Shown here in pieces: positions 44,545 to 53,100 of a DNA stretch of 64,000 nt. The stretch is from Hydrogenophaga sp. (GTDB taxonomy: Bacteria; Pseudomonadota; Gammaproteobacteria; Burkholderiales; Burkholderiaceae_C), in NCBI GenBank assembly GCA_016741995.1, contig JACVCO010000009.1, positions 27,986 through 91,985 of the forward strand, written 5' to 3'. The notes beneath the pieces are model-generated. The model worked only from the letters and a program-made list of their open reading frames with translations. It did not search any database and had not been told where the DNA came from. The translations under genes were made by a program, and so were the position numbers. How positions within the stretch are numbered: the first letter of the stretch is position 1; every line of letters starts with the position of its first letter.

Positions 44545-46542
44545 TTATTCGCTGCGTTGCACCGGCAGGCTGATCGACACGCTCTCGCGCCGGCGCACGT
44601 CGATGGTCGTCTGGCCCTGGCCGGTCACGCTCCAGGGCAGCGGCAGGCTGTCGCTGCGCACGCTCACCACGCGCGGCCCGCTGGCCACGAACGGGAATTC
44701 GAAGCGGCCCTGGCTGTCGGTGCGCACGGCGTAGCGGTTGTCCAGGAACACCGTGGCGTTGGGCACGCCGTTTTCGCTGGCTTCCTGCGTGCCGTTGCGG
44801 TTGGCGTCGAAATAGACCACGCCCTCGATGCGGCCGCCACCATCGGCCGCGCGACCGCCCAGGGGCACGTCGCGGCTGCCGGCCTCGAATTCGTAGCGCA
44901 GCACCACGTAGAACGAGCGGTCGGAGTCGGGCACCGCGATCGGCAGGAACGGGGCCAGCGGATCAAGCGGGAGTTCGACCCGGCCGCGGCCGGTGGACCG
45001 GTTGTAGTGGCCCTCCAGGCTCCAGCGCGGGTTGATGCGCCAGTTCGCGCCGAGGTTGAGGCTGTGGCGGGCCTGCCCGGTGTTGCTGCGCTCGGTGCTG
45101 AGGTTGCCGCGCAGGCTGGCCTTGTTGGTGATCGGCGCCGACAGGCTCAGCGCGGCGTTCCACACCGTCTCGGCGGCGCGCGACTGGTCGGCGTCGTACG
45201 TGCCGGTGCCCAGGCTGCTGTTGAAGGACCAGCCCTGCGGCACCAGCCATTCCTGGTCCCAGGTCAGCCAGCGCGAGTCCGGCTCGTTGTTGCCGTGGGT
45301 GACTTCCAGCCGCAGGCCGCTGGTGCCCCAGCCGTTCTGGAAGCGCCAGTCGCCGTAGGTGTTCCAGGCGTCGCCGTCGAAACGGCGCACGGTGCTGCCC
45401 AGGCCCACGGTGTGGTCGCGGTTGAGGCGCCAGCGCGCCGACGCGGTGGCGAAGAAGCCGCTGCCGCTGCGCCCGCTGATCGAGTCGAGCCAGTCGATCG
45501 AGCCTTCGGCCGACCACTGCCGCGTGCGCCAGCTCGAGCGCGCGTAAGCACCCACGAGGTCGTTGGCCATGGGCAGGTGGGCCCAGCTCAGGTCGCGCTC
45601 CAGGCGGTAGGCGCCGGCCCCGTGCGTGCGCGGGCCGTCGTCCCACTCGCCATCGAACCAGAAGCCATTGCGGTTGCCCGCCACCTGGCTGGACTGCGTG
45701 CTCATGACCTGGCCTTGCAGGCGGCGCCCCGCGGTCTCGTGGCGCAGGGCCAGCAAGGTGGAGTCGGCGTTGACGATGTCGCTCGCCAGCACCGGCGCGT
45801 CGAGGTTGGAGACGCGGCGGCCGGCCTCGTGCTGCAGCGCCACCGTCCAGCCCTGGCGCGAGAGCGGGTTGGTGTCGTCGGCGCCGATGCGCCACTGGCC
45901 GCCGAACGCGCTGCGCTGGCCGGCGAGCTTGCGGAAGCCGTTGGCGGGCAGGAAATCCAGCCGGCCCGGCTCGCCGGTGCTGGCCAGCAACTGCAGGCCG
46001 CGGCCCGGGTTCTCCCATTCGGTGCTCAGGCCCTGCAAAAAGGTGCTGGGCAGGAAGACGCGCGCCGGCAGGCGAAGGATGTCCGGCGTCGGCGGGTTGA
46101 TCACGCCCAACTCGTTGCTGGTCAGCCAGCCGCCTTCGAGCGGCATGGCGCGCTGGCGCAGCGTGAGGGTGCCGCTGCTGTCGCGCGGCTCGTAGGTGCC
46201 GTCGACCGAAAGCGTGCCGTGGTTGGGCGTCTCGATCAGGCCGTAGATGCCGTAGCCGATGCGGGTGCGGTGCGTGGTGTCGAAGGGCTGCGAGCCGACG
46301 CGGGTTTCGAGCCGCAGGAAGCGGGGCCAGCCCGCGCGGTCGTAGGCATAGGCCTCGGCGTCGGTGTCCGGGGCTTCCGGGGGCAGGTTCTCGATCACCC
46401 GGTCCACGTAGGCGGGCGGTGCGGCCCCGTTGGGTGCCGGCTGGGGGCTGGGGGTGTTCTGCGCCGAGGCGTTCAGCCAGGGCGCGAAGGCGCCCAGAAA
46501 GATCAGGTGGCGGAGGTGACGGCCCGGCATCACACCCTTCAT
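44545..46542 (-). CDS. outer-membrane beta-barrel with C-terminal SdrD_B-like domain
   Basis: 665 residues. A signal peptide ends near NASAQ. Residues about 65-570 are dense alternating strands with aromatic pairs (WRTRQWSAEGSIDWLDS, SARWRLNRDHTVGLG) typical of an outer-membrane barrel. The last 93 or so residues (573-665) hold IEGVVYFDANRNGTQEASE and NGVPNATVFLDNRYAVRTD, an SdrD_B/CnaB-like Ig domain. It occupies the place of an usher in a chaperone operon but is shorter than FimD-type ushers (about 800-850) and shows no clear usher plug motif. The ATG overlaps the chaperone stop (ATGA). Confidence 0.65.
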   Translation of the reverse strand: MKGVMPGRHLRHLIFLGAFAPWLNASAQNTPSPQPAPNGAAPPAYVDRVIENLPPEAPDTDAEAYAYDRAGWPRFLRLETRVGSQPFDTTHRTRIGYGIYGLIETPNHGTLSVDGTYEPRDSSGTLTLRQRAMPLEGGWLTSNELGVINPPTPDILRLPARVFLPSTFLQGLSTEWENPGRGLQLLASTGEPGRLDFLPANGFRKLAGQRSAFGGQWRIGADDTNPLSRQGWTVALQHEAGRRVSNLDAPVLASDIVNADSTLLALRHETAGRRLQGQVMSTQSSQVAGNRNGFWFDGEWDDGPRTHGAGAYRLERDLSWAHLPMANDLVGAYARSSWRTRQWSAEGSIDWLDSISGRSGSGFFATASARWRLNRDHTVGLGSTVRRFDGDAWNTYGDWRFQNGWGTSGLRLEVTHGNNEPDSRWLTWDQEWLVPQGWSFNSSLGTGTYDADQSRAAETVWNAALSLSAPITNKASLRGNLSTERSNTGQARHSLNLGANWRINPRWSLEGHYNRSTGRGRVELPLDPLAPFLPIAVPDSDRSFYVVLRYEFEAGSRDVPLGGRAADGGGRIEGVVYFDANRNGTQEASENGVPNATVFLDNRYAVRTDSQGRFEFPFVASGPRVVSVRSDSLPLPWSVTGQGQTTIDVRRRESVSISLPVQRSE

Positions 46543-47375
46543 GGCGCGAAGCTCGCGTCCAGCGGCAGGCGGTTCCTGCCCCATTCCAGGTTGCCCTTGA
46601 TCGTCAATGGGAAGCGCGCCACAGGGGCCGGCTTGCCGTCTTCGGCCACCGGCGTGATCGCGACCCGGCGCGTCTCGCCCGGGAGGATCGGCAGGTCGGC
46701 CGGTGCCATCTCGAAGCGGGCGCCGCCGGCGTCGGTGCCGTTCACGAAGCCTTCCAGCCGCCCATGGGCGTTGCCGCTGTTGCGCACGTCGACCACGGCC
46801 GTGGGTTTGCCTTCGACCGTGAGCACCCGCGTGCCGGTGATGCTCAGCTCGGGCGCTGCGCCACCGACAGCGGCGTACACGATCACCCCGATGCGCCCAC
46901 CGACGGGAAAGTTGAGGTTGCCCTGCACCTGGGCGGGATCGAGGCCTTCGATCATCAGGGCGAAGCGGCATTCGCGCGGCGCGGTGCCGGGCGGGGGGGT
47001 GATCTCGAAGCGGTAGCGGTAGCGGGCGCCGGGGTCGACGGTGAGGTCGCGCCGTTCGATGGCCACCCAGGGGCGGCAGCTGTCGGGCGCGAGCGCTTCG
47101 CTGAAGGCCACCGAGTTGTCGGGCTGGAAGGTCCAGTCGGCGGTGTAGATGCGGTAGCTGCCTTTTTGCGAGCCGACGTGCTGGATCTCCACCACCTGCC
47201 GCAAGGTCTGGCCGGCATCGATCTTCACCTCGAACCGCGGCGGCGTGATGTAGGCGGCAAAGCCCTGGGCGAGCGCCGCGGGGGCCAACGCGGCCAGCCC
47301 GAGCGCACCCAGCAGGCGGCGCCAGCGGCGGGCGGGCATCAGGGCAGCGGCGGGCAGGGGGTGTTCAGTCGACAT
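46539..47375 (-). CDS. PapD-like periplasmic chaperone
   Basis: 278 residues from ATG 47375; ATG 47339 gives a tighter signal peptide (RRLLGALGLAALAPAALA). The mature part has an N-terminal Ig-like domain (ITPPRFEVKIDAGQTLRQVVEIQH, SYRIYTADWTF), NLNFPVGGRIGVIVYAAV in the place of the chaperone G1 strand, and a second Ig domain (LSITGTRVLTVEGKPTAVVDVRNSG). It should hold fibre subunits in the periplasm by donor-strand complementation. It overlaps the preceding gene by 11 bases from the longer start. The proteins around it are its presumed clients. Confidence 0.75.
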   Translation of the reverse strand: MSTEHPLPAAALMPARRWRRLLGALGLAALAPAALAQGFAAYITPPRFEVKIDAGQTLRQVVEIQHVGSQKGSYRIYTADWTFQPDNSVAFSEALAPDSCRPWVAIERRDLTVDPGARYRYRFEITPPPGTAPRECRFALMIEGLDPAQVQGNLNFPVGGRIGVIVYAAVGGAAPELSITGTRVLTVEGKPTAVVDVRNSGNAHGRLEGFVNGTDAGGARFEMAPADLPILPGETRRVAITPVAEDGKPAPVARFPLTIKGNLEWGRNRLPLDASFAP

Positions 47376-47826
47376 CCAGTTCGAAATGGAAATTGAGGCG
47401 GCGTGAGTTGGATTGCCAGTCGGCGAGCGAGCGCAGGCGCACCTGCATCTGGTCTTCCAGCGTCGGGCTGGTGATGGCGCCGGCGTACACCAGCGTCCGT
47501 TCGCCCGAGACCAGGCGGCCCGCCTGCAGGCGGCCCTGCGTGGTCCAGGTGGCCTCGATGCTGGAGGCCTGGTCGCGCGGCAAGGCCATGTAGATGCGGC
47601 CGCTGCGGCCCATCCAGGCGCGGGTGTCGATGCGCACGTTCACCCGCACCCAGGCTTCCATGCCGCCGCCGTAGGGCTGGCCCGGCGCAATGGGCAGCCA
47701 CTGCATCTGCACGTTGGGCGGCACGGTGTGGCTGAGCGAATCGTCCAGGCGGTGGGGGTTGGCGAGCGCCGATGCGGCCAGCAGGGCGCCGGCGCACGCG
47801 GCCAGGAGCCGGGGCAGGGCGTTCAT
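47365..47826 (-). CDS. small secreted protein of the fibre locus
   Basis: 153 residues. A signal peptide (ending ASALANPH) is followed by a beta-rich body with MEAWVRVNVRIDTRAWMGRSG and EDQMQVRLRSLADWQS. No family is recognised. It lies between a subunit-like gene and the chaperone in a tight overlapping run (ATGA with the upstream gene), so an adaptor or minor subunit role is inferred only. Confidence 0.65.
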   Translation of the reverse strand: MNALPRLLAACAGALLAASALANPHRLDDSLSHTVPPNVQMQWLPIAPGQPYGGGMEAWVRVNVRIDTRAWMGRSGRIYMALPRDQASSIEATWTTQGRLQAGRLVSGERTLVYAGAITSPTLEDQMQVRLRSLADWQSNSRRLNFHFELDVD

Positions 47827-48506
47827 GGACTTGCCAGGGTGTAGGTCACCCGGCCGTTGTACGTGCCGGCCGCGCGCACCGCGTTGTTGGCGTAGCTGAA
47901 GGTGTGGCAGTTCTCGAGGTAGGCGTTGCCGGGCACGGTGGCCAGGGTCTGGGTGCCCCCATTGAACGTGCCGGCGGGGATGACGTTGGGTACCCCGCTG
48001 CCCGGCGCGGAGACGGTCCAGCTGATCTCCGTGAAGGGGATGGTGTCGCCCGAGGCGTTGGTCAGGTTGGCCGGCGACTGCACCGTCAGGGTGGCGTTGG
48101 CGGCGCCGGAATTGCGCCGGTAGCCGGCACCCACCATGACCTGGCTGGCGGGCGTGGGGCAGGTGTTGTTGCCGTCGCCGTAGAGGCTGGTGGATTGCGT
48201 GCTGTTGCTGGTCATCGCCAGTGGGGAGCCGTTGCCGAGCTGGGCGACCGGCACCGTGACTTCCACCAGGTTGATGGCGCCGCTCGTGCCGGCCGTTCCA
48301 TTGAGCGTGCCGCTGGAGCCGCTGAGGGCGCCGTTGCCCACGTGCAGGAACAACCGGCGGCTGCCCGAGGTGATCGTCAGCGACCAGGCGTGGGCGGACG
48401 CCACCTCGGCCAGGCACAGGAGGGCCAGGCAGGCCCCGACCAGGGGGCGGGCGCGGCGGGAGCGGGGTGCGCGCTGCATCGTGTGATTGTGGCCGTGGCC
48501 GTCCAT
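47823..48506 (-). CDS. secreted fibre subunit-like protein with paired cysteines
   Basis: 227 residues. The start at 48506 has a GGGGAG Shine-Dalgarno; the N-terminal polar stretch is followed by a signal helix ending EVASAHA. The mature protein is Ser/Thr/Gly/Asn-rich and beta-type, with cysteines in NNTCPTP and LENCHTF. It ends AAGTYNGRVTYTLASP, matching the end of the next subunit (GRVTYTAAMP). This C-terminal strand pattern recalls chaperone-usher pilins. It is separated from the first subunit gene by 139 bases that include a stem-loop. Confidence 0.7.
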   Translation of the reverse strand: MDGHGHNHTMQRAPRSRRARPLVGACLALLCLAEVASAHAWSLTITSGSRRLFLHVGNGALSGSSGTLNGTAGTSGAINLVEVTVPVAQLGNGSPLAMTSNSTQSTSLYGDGNNTCPTPASQVMVGAGYRRNSGAANATLTVQSPANLTNASGDTIPFTEISWTVSAPGSGVPNVIPAGTFNGGTQTLATVPGNAYLENCHTFSYANNAVRAAGTYNGRVTYTLASP

Positions 48507-48556
48507 GGGTGGCTCCCCGAGCGTCCCGTCTGCGTGCGGGATTGCCTGAAAAGGCA

Positions 48557-48585
48557 ACGGAGGGTTGCGTGTGCGAACCCTCCGT
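48557..48585 (-). terminator. stem-loop between the first and second subunit genes
   Basis: ACGGAGGGTT (48557-48566) pairs perfectly with AACCCTCCGT (48576-48585) around a 9-base loop. It lies 61 bases after the stop of the first subunit gene (ends at 48646 on the minus strand). No T-run follows, so it may be a partial terminator or an mRNA-stabilising hairpin that favours production of the first subunit. Confidence 0.55.
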
Positions 48586-48645
48586 GCGCCCTCAGTGCTT
48601 CATGTGGCGGCGTGCCGCCGTGTCGCTGTCCGGAGCCGTGCCCGC

Positions 48646-49236
48646 TCAGGGCATGGCGGCGGTGTAGGTCACGCGGCCGTTGGTGGTGCCGTAGGTGCCG
48701 GGGGCCACCACCGCCGAGTTGGCGTAGGCGAAGGTCCAGTTGGCCGAGCGGTCGGTGATGCGGGTGCCCGAAGACAGCGTCACGTTGCTGGCCGTGCCGG
48801 CGCCGGTGAGAGGAATAACCGGGCTGGGCAATTCGGGCGCGCTGGAGGTGGCGGTGATTTGCGACCAGGCGATGGTGTCGGCGGTGGCGTTGGTGAGGGC
48901 GCCGGTGGTCGAGGCCGTCAGCGCGACTTGACCGTTGTTGCCCACCACGCGCACCGGCACCACGTTGCCGGTGATGGCGCCAGCCGCAGCACCGGTGCCG
49001 AGGGCGCCCGGGTTGCTGGTGTAGTCGAAGGTCACCGTGTTGATGGTGCCGTCGGTGGCAAAGCCGGCGGCGCCGGTGCCCACGCCGAGGAACAGCACGC
49101 GGGGCACGACGACGCGGAAGTCGAGGCGGGCAACGGCGGAGCCGGCGCCGGTCACGAGCTGGGATTCGGCCGAGGCCAGGAGGGGGGTGGCCAGGGCCAG
49201 GGCCAGGGCCGATTTCAGGATCAGGGAGCTTTTCAC
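48646..49236 (-). CDS. probable major fibre subunit with LDFR motif
   Basis: 196 residues, beginning with GTG at 49236 preceded by GAAGGA at suitable spacing. A signal peptide ends near LLASA. The mature chain starts AESQLVTGAGSAVARLDFR, is Ala/Thr/Gly/Val-rich with no Cys, and closes VAPGTYGTTNGRVTYTAAMP, a typical beta end for polymerising subunits. The low complexity, first place in the operon and the downstream stem-loop suggest an abundant structural subunit. It is not a classic FimA, Csu or SCPU pilin as far as I can tell. Confidence 0.7.
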   Translation of the reverse strand: MKSSLILKSALALALATPLLASAESQLVTGAGSAVARLDFRVVVPRVLFLGVGTGAAGFATDGTINTVTFDYTSNPGALGTGAAAGAITGNVVPVRVVGNNGQVALTASTTGALTNATADTIAWSQITATSSAPELPSPVIPLTGAGTASNVTLSSGTRITDRSANWTFAYANSAVVAPGTYGTTNGRVTYTAAMP

Positions 49237-49357
49237 GACGGTTCCTTCAGATGGACGGTGTGGGCGGATTGCAAACTTTCTGACGTACCACTTTTGTGCA
49301 GCAGGCGGCGCGATGGTATGCAACTGAACTCCCTGAGGCAATCCATCAGAGTCAAAA

Positions 49358-49397
49358 AAGTCACATTTTTCAAGCACTTGAGGCCCACATGTGACTT
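49358..49397. repeat. nested inverted repeats upstream of the fibre operon
   Basis: AAGTCACAT (49358-49366) and ATGTGACTT (49389-49397) form perfect 9-base arms. Between them is the palindrome CAAGCACTTG (49371-49380). The site is about 120-160 bases before the first subunit start and 40 bases past the Lrp gene stop. An operator for a regulator is likely; a bidirectional terminator for the Lrp gene is less likely because the T-run is on one side only. Confidence 0.5.
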
Positions 49398-49436
49398 AAC
49401 GGTCGAATTGATTGCACAAATGGATAGGCTCGCCCC

Positions 49437-49949
49437 TCAAGTTTTGGCCTTGTTTGCCGTGTGCGTACCTTTGTCCGCCAGCCAGTGAGACAAAGGCAGT
49501 GCACTGTCGGCCTTGACTTCGCCCAGCGAAAAGCTGGTGTGCAGGTCCTTCACGTTGGGCAGGTTGAGCAGCACCTCGCGCGCGAAGGTGCTGAAGTGGT
49601 GCAGGTCGCGGCTGACCACCTGCAGCTCGAAGGTGCCCGAGCCGCTGATGTAGTGGCAGGACACCACCTCGGGGATGGCGCGGATGGCCTGCTCCATCTG
49701 GCGCGTCACGTCGCCGCTGTTGCGGTCGGCGTCCAGCCGCACGAAGGCCAGCACGCCCAGGCCGAGCTTGTCGCGGTCGAGCACGGCGCGGTAGCCCTTG
49801 ATGTAGCCCGCCTCCTCCAGCGCCCGCACCCGGCGCCAGCACGGGGCAGCCGACAGGCCCACGCGCTGGGCCAGCTCGGCGTTGGTGAGGCGCCCGTCGG
49901 TTTGCAGCTCTTGCAGGATGGCGAGGTCGAATCTGTCAAGTGTTTCCAT
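49437..49949 (-). CDS. Lrp/AsnC family transcriptional regulator
   Basis: 170 residues. The winged HTH is at residues 1-60 (DRFDLAILQELQTDGRLTN, AELAQRVGLSAAPCWRRVRAL) and the RAM/AsnC ligand-binding domain follows (VLAFVRLDADRNSGDVTRQM, VVSCHYISGSGTFELQV). It is divergent from the indolepyruvate oxidoreductase gene with 167 bases between, a common arrangement for amino-acid-responsive regulators. It probably senses an amino acid and controls that enzyme. Confidence 0.92.
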   Translation of the reverse strand: METLDRFDLAILQELQTDGRLTNAELAQRVGLSAAPCWRRVRALEEAGYIKGYRAVLDRDKLGLGVLAFVRLDADRNSGDVTRQMEQAIRAIPEVVSCHYISGSGTFELQVVSRDLHHFSTFAREVLLNLPNVKDLHTSFSLGEVKADSALPLSHWLADKGTHTANKAKT

Positions 49950-50116
49950 GGCCGGGGCTTGCGAGAAAGAAGATTTCTCGATGATCCGGAAAGCGGGCAT
50001 GAAACGCAAACACCTATCCTGGACTCGGGCATACACTGCGCGGCAGACTGGGGCGGTACCCCTACCCGGTTCACGGGCGCTCACGAGGCGCCTCACCCCC
50101 ACAGGAGACACAGAAC

Positions 50117-53100
50117 ATGAATGCGCCGCTGCCCGAGCACATCCGACAAGCCCTGGAAACCGTCACCCTCGACGACAAATACGCGCTGGACCACGGGCGC
50201 GCCTTCATGAGCGGCGTGCAGGCGCTGGTGAAGCTGCCCATGCTGCAGCGCCAGCGCGATGCGCTGATCGGCAAGAACACCGCGGGCTTCGTGAGCGGCT
50301 ACCGCGGTTCGCCGCTGGGCGGATACGACCAGGCGCTGCAGAAGGCGGCGCCCTACCTGAAGCAGCAGAACATCGTCTTCCAGCCGGGCGTGAACGAGGA
50401 ACTGGCTGCCACGGCGCTGTGGGGCACGCAGCAACTGGGTTTTGCGCCGCCCGGGAGCAACCGCTTCGACGGCGTCTTCGGCATCTGGTATGGCAAAGGC
50501 CCGGGCGTGGACCGTTGCTCCGACGTGTTCAAGCACGCCAACATGGCCGGCACCAGCCCCTGGGGCGGTGTGATTGCCGTGGCGGGTGACGACCACGTGG
50601 CCAAGAGCTCCACCGCCGCCCACCAGAGCGACCACATCTTCAAGGCCTGCGGCCTGCCGGTGTTCTTCCCGGCCAGCGTGCAGGAGATCCTCGACCTCGG
50701 CCTGCATGCCTTCGCCATGAGCCGCTTCAGCGGCGTGTGGGCCGGCATGAAGACGATCCAGGAGATCGTCGAGTCGAGCGCGACCACGATGATCGACCCC
50801 GAACGCGTGGACATCGTGGTCCCCGAATTCGAGATGCCGCCCGGCGGCCTGCACATCCGCTGGCCCGACCACGCGCTCGACCAGGAGGCGCGGCTCTACG
50901 ACCACAAGTGGTACGCGGCGCTGGCCTACGTGCGGGCGAACAAGCTCAACCACAACGTCATCGCGGGCCCGAACGACCGCTTCGGCGTGATCGCCAGCGG
51001 CAAGGCCTACAACGACACGCGCCAGGCGCTGATCGACCTCGGCCTGGACGACGCCACCTGCCGCCGCATCGGCCTGCGCCTGCACAAGGTGGCGGTGGTG
51101 TGGCCGCTGGAGGCGCAGACCACGCGCGAGTTCGCCACCGGGTTGCGCGAGATCCTGGTGGTGGAGGAGAAGCGCCAGGTCATCGAATACCAGCTCAAGG
51201 AAGAGCTCTACAACTGGCGCCCCGATGTTCGCCCCAACGTGCTCGGCAAGTTCGAGGAAGACGAGGGCGACTACAGCGGCGGTGAGTGGTCGCGCCCCAA
51301 CCCGAGCGCCAACACCCTGCTGCGCGCCAAGGCCGATCTCAACCCCGCGCTGATTGCGCGCGCGATCGCCAAGCGCCTGAAGAAGCTGGGCAACATTCCC
51401 GAGGACGTGATGGCGCGCATCGACGCGCAGCTCGCCATCCTCGACGCGCAGGAGCGTTCGCTGCAGACGCTGCTCACGCAGGGCGTGCCCGGCGCCGAGC
51501 GCCAGCCCTGGTTCTGTTCGGGCTGCCCGCACAACACCAGCACCAAGGTGCCCGAAGGCTCGCGCGCCATGGCCGGCATCGGCTGCCATTTCATGAGCAT
51601 CTGGATGGACCGCGCCACCGTGGGTTTCACGCAGATGGGTGGTGAGGGTGTGCCCTGGATGGGCCAGCAACCCTTCAGCAAAGACCAGCACATGTTCGCC
51701 AACCTGGGCGACGGCACCTACTTCCACAGCGGCATCCTGGCCGTGCGCCAGAGCATCGCCGCGGGCGTGAACATCACCTACAAGATCCTCTACAACGACG
51801 CCGTGGCCATGACCGGTGGCCAGCAGGTGGGCGAGCGCCCCGAGGGCCACAGCGTGGTGCAGATCGCGCAAAGCATGCGCGCCGAGGGGGTGAAGAAGAT
51901 CACCATCGTGACCGACGAGCCCGAGAAGTACGCGGGCGTGAGCGGCATTCCCGAGGGCATCGCCATCCAGCACCGCGACACGCTGGACGCGGTGCAGCGC
52001 GCGTTCCGCGAGATCGCGGGCACCACGGTCATCATCTACGACCAGACCTGCGCCACCGAGAAGCGCCGCCGCCGCAAGCGCGGCACCCTGGCCGAGCCGA
52101 ACCAGCGCGTGGTCATCAACGAGCTGGTGTGCGAGGGCTGCGGCGATTGCGGTGAGCAATCCAACTGTCTGTCCGTCGAACCGCTGGAAACCGAGTTCGG
52201 CCGCAAGCGCCAGATCAACCAGAGCACCTGCAACAAGGATTTCTCCTGCGTGAAGGGCTTTTGCCCGAGCTTCGTCACCGTCGAGGGTGGCCAGCTGCGC
52301 AAGAAGAAGGGTGCGGCCAAGGCCGAGTGGGCGGGCGGTGCGTTGCCGCACCCGGTGCTGCCGACGCTGGCCGCCGAGGCCTGGGGCGTCATCGTCGCGG
52401 GCGTTGGCGGCACGGGCGTCATCACCATCGGCCAGTTGCTCGGCGTGGCCGCGCACCTGGAGGGCAAGGGGATCGTCACGCAGGACGCGGCGGGCCTGGC
52501 CCAGAAGGGTGGCGCCACCTGGAGCCACGTGCTCATCGGCGCCACGCAGGACGACATCCGCACCACGCGCGTGTCGGCCGCCTCGGCCGATCTCGTGATC
52601 GGTTGCGACCCCATCGTGGCCGCGAACAAGGAAACCTGGCAGCGCCTGCGCAACGGCCGCACCCACGTGGCGCTCAACAGCAGCGCCACGCCCACCGCGG
52701 CCTTCGTGAAGAACCCCGATTGGCTCAGCCCCGCCCAGGCCTGTGTGGACACGCTCGTCAACCACCTCGGGCACGAGGCCATCGGTGTCATCGATGCGGA
52801 AACCGTGGCCACGCAACTGCTGGGCGACAGCCTCTACGCCAACCCGCTGATGCTGGGCTACGCCTGGCAAAAGGGCTGGGTGCCGCTGGGCCTGGCCGCG
52901 CTCACGCGCGCGATTGAGCTCAATGCGGTGGCCGTGGAGCAGAACAAGGCGGCCTTCGAATGGGGCCGCCGCGCCGCGCACGATCCGCAGGCCGTGCTGG
53001 CCGCCTGCGGCCTGGGCCAACCCGCGGCGCAGGTGATCCAGTTCAAGAAGCGCGACAACCTCGACGACATCGTGGCGCGCCGCGTGGAGTTCCTCACCGG

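Noticed and set aside
49195..49215. GGCCAG units in tandem that looked like a short repeat array
   Set aside because: They encode the Ala-Leu signal-peptide core of the first fibre subunit and need no other explanation.
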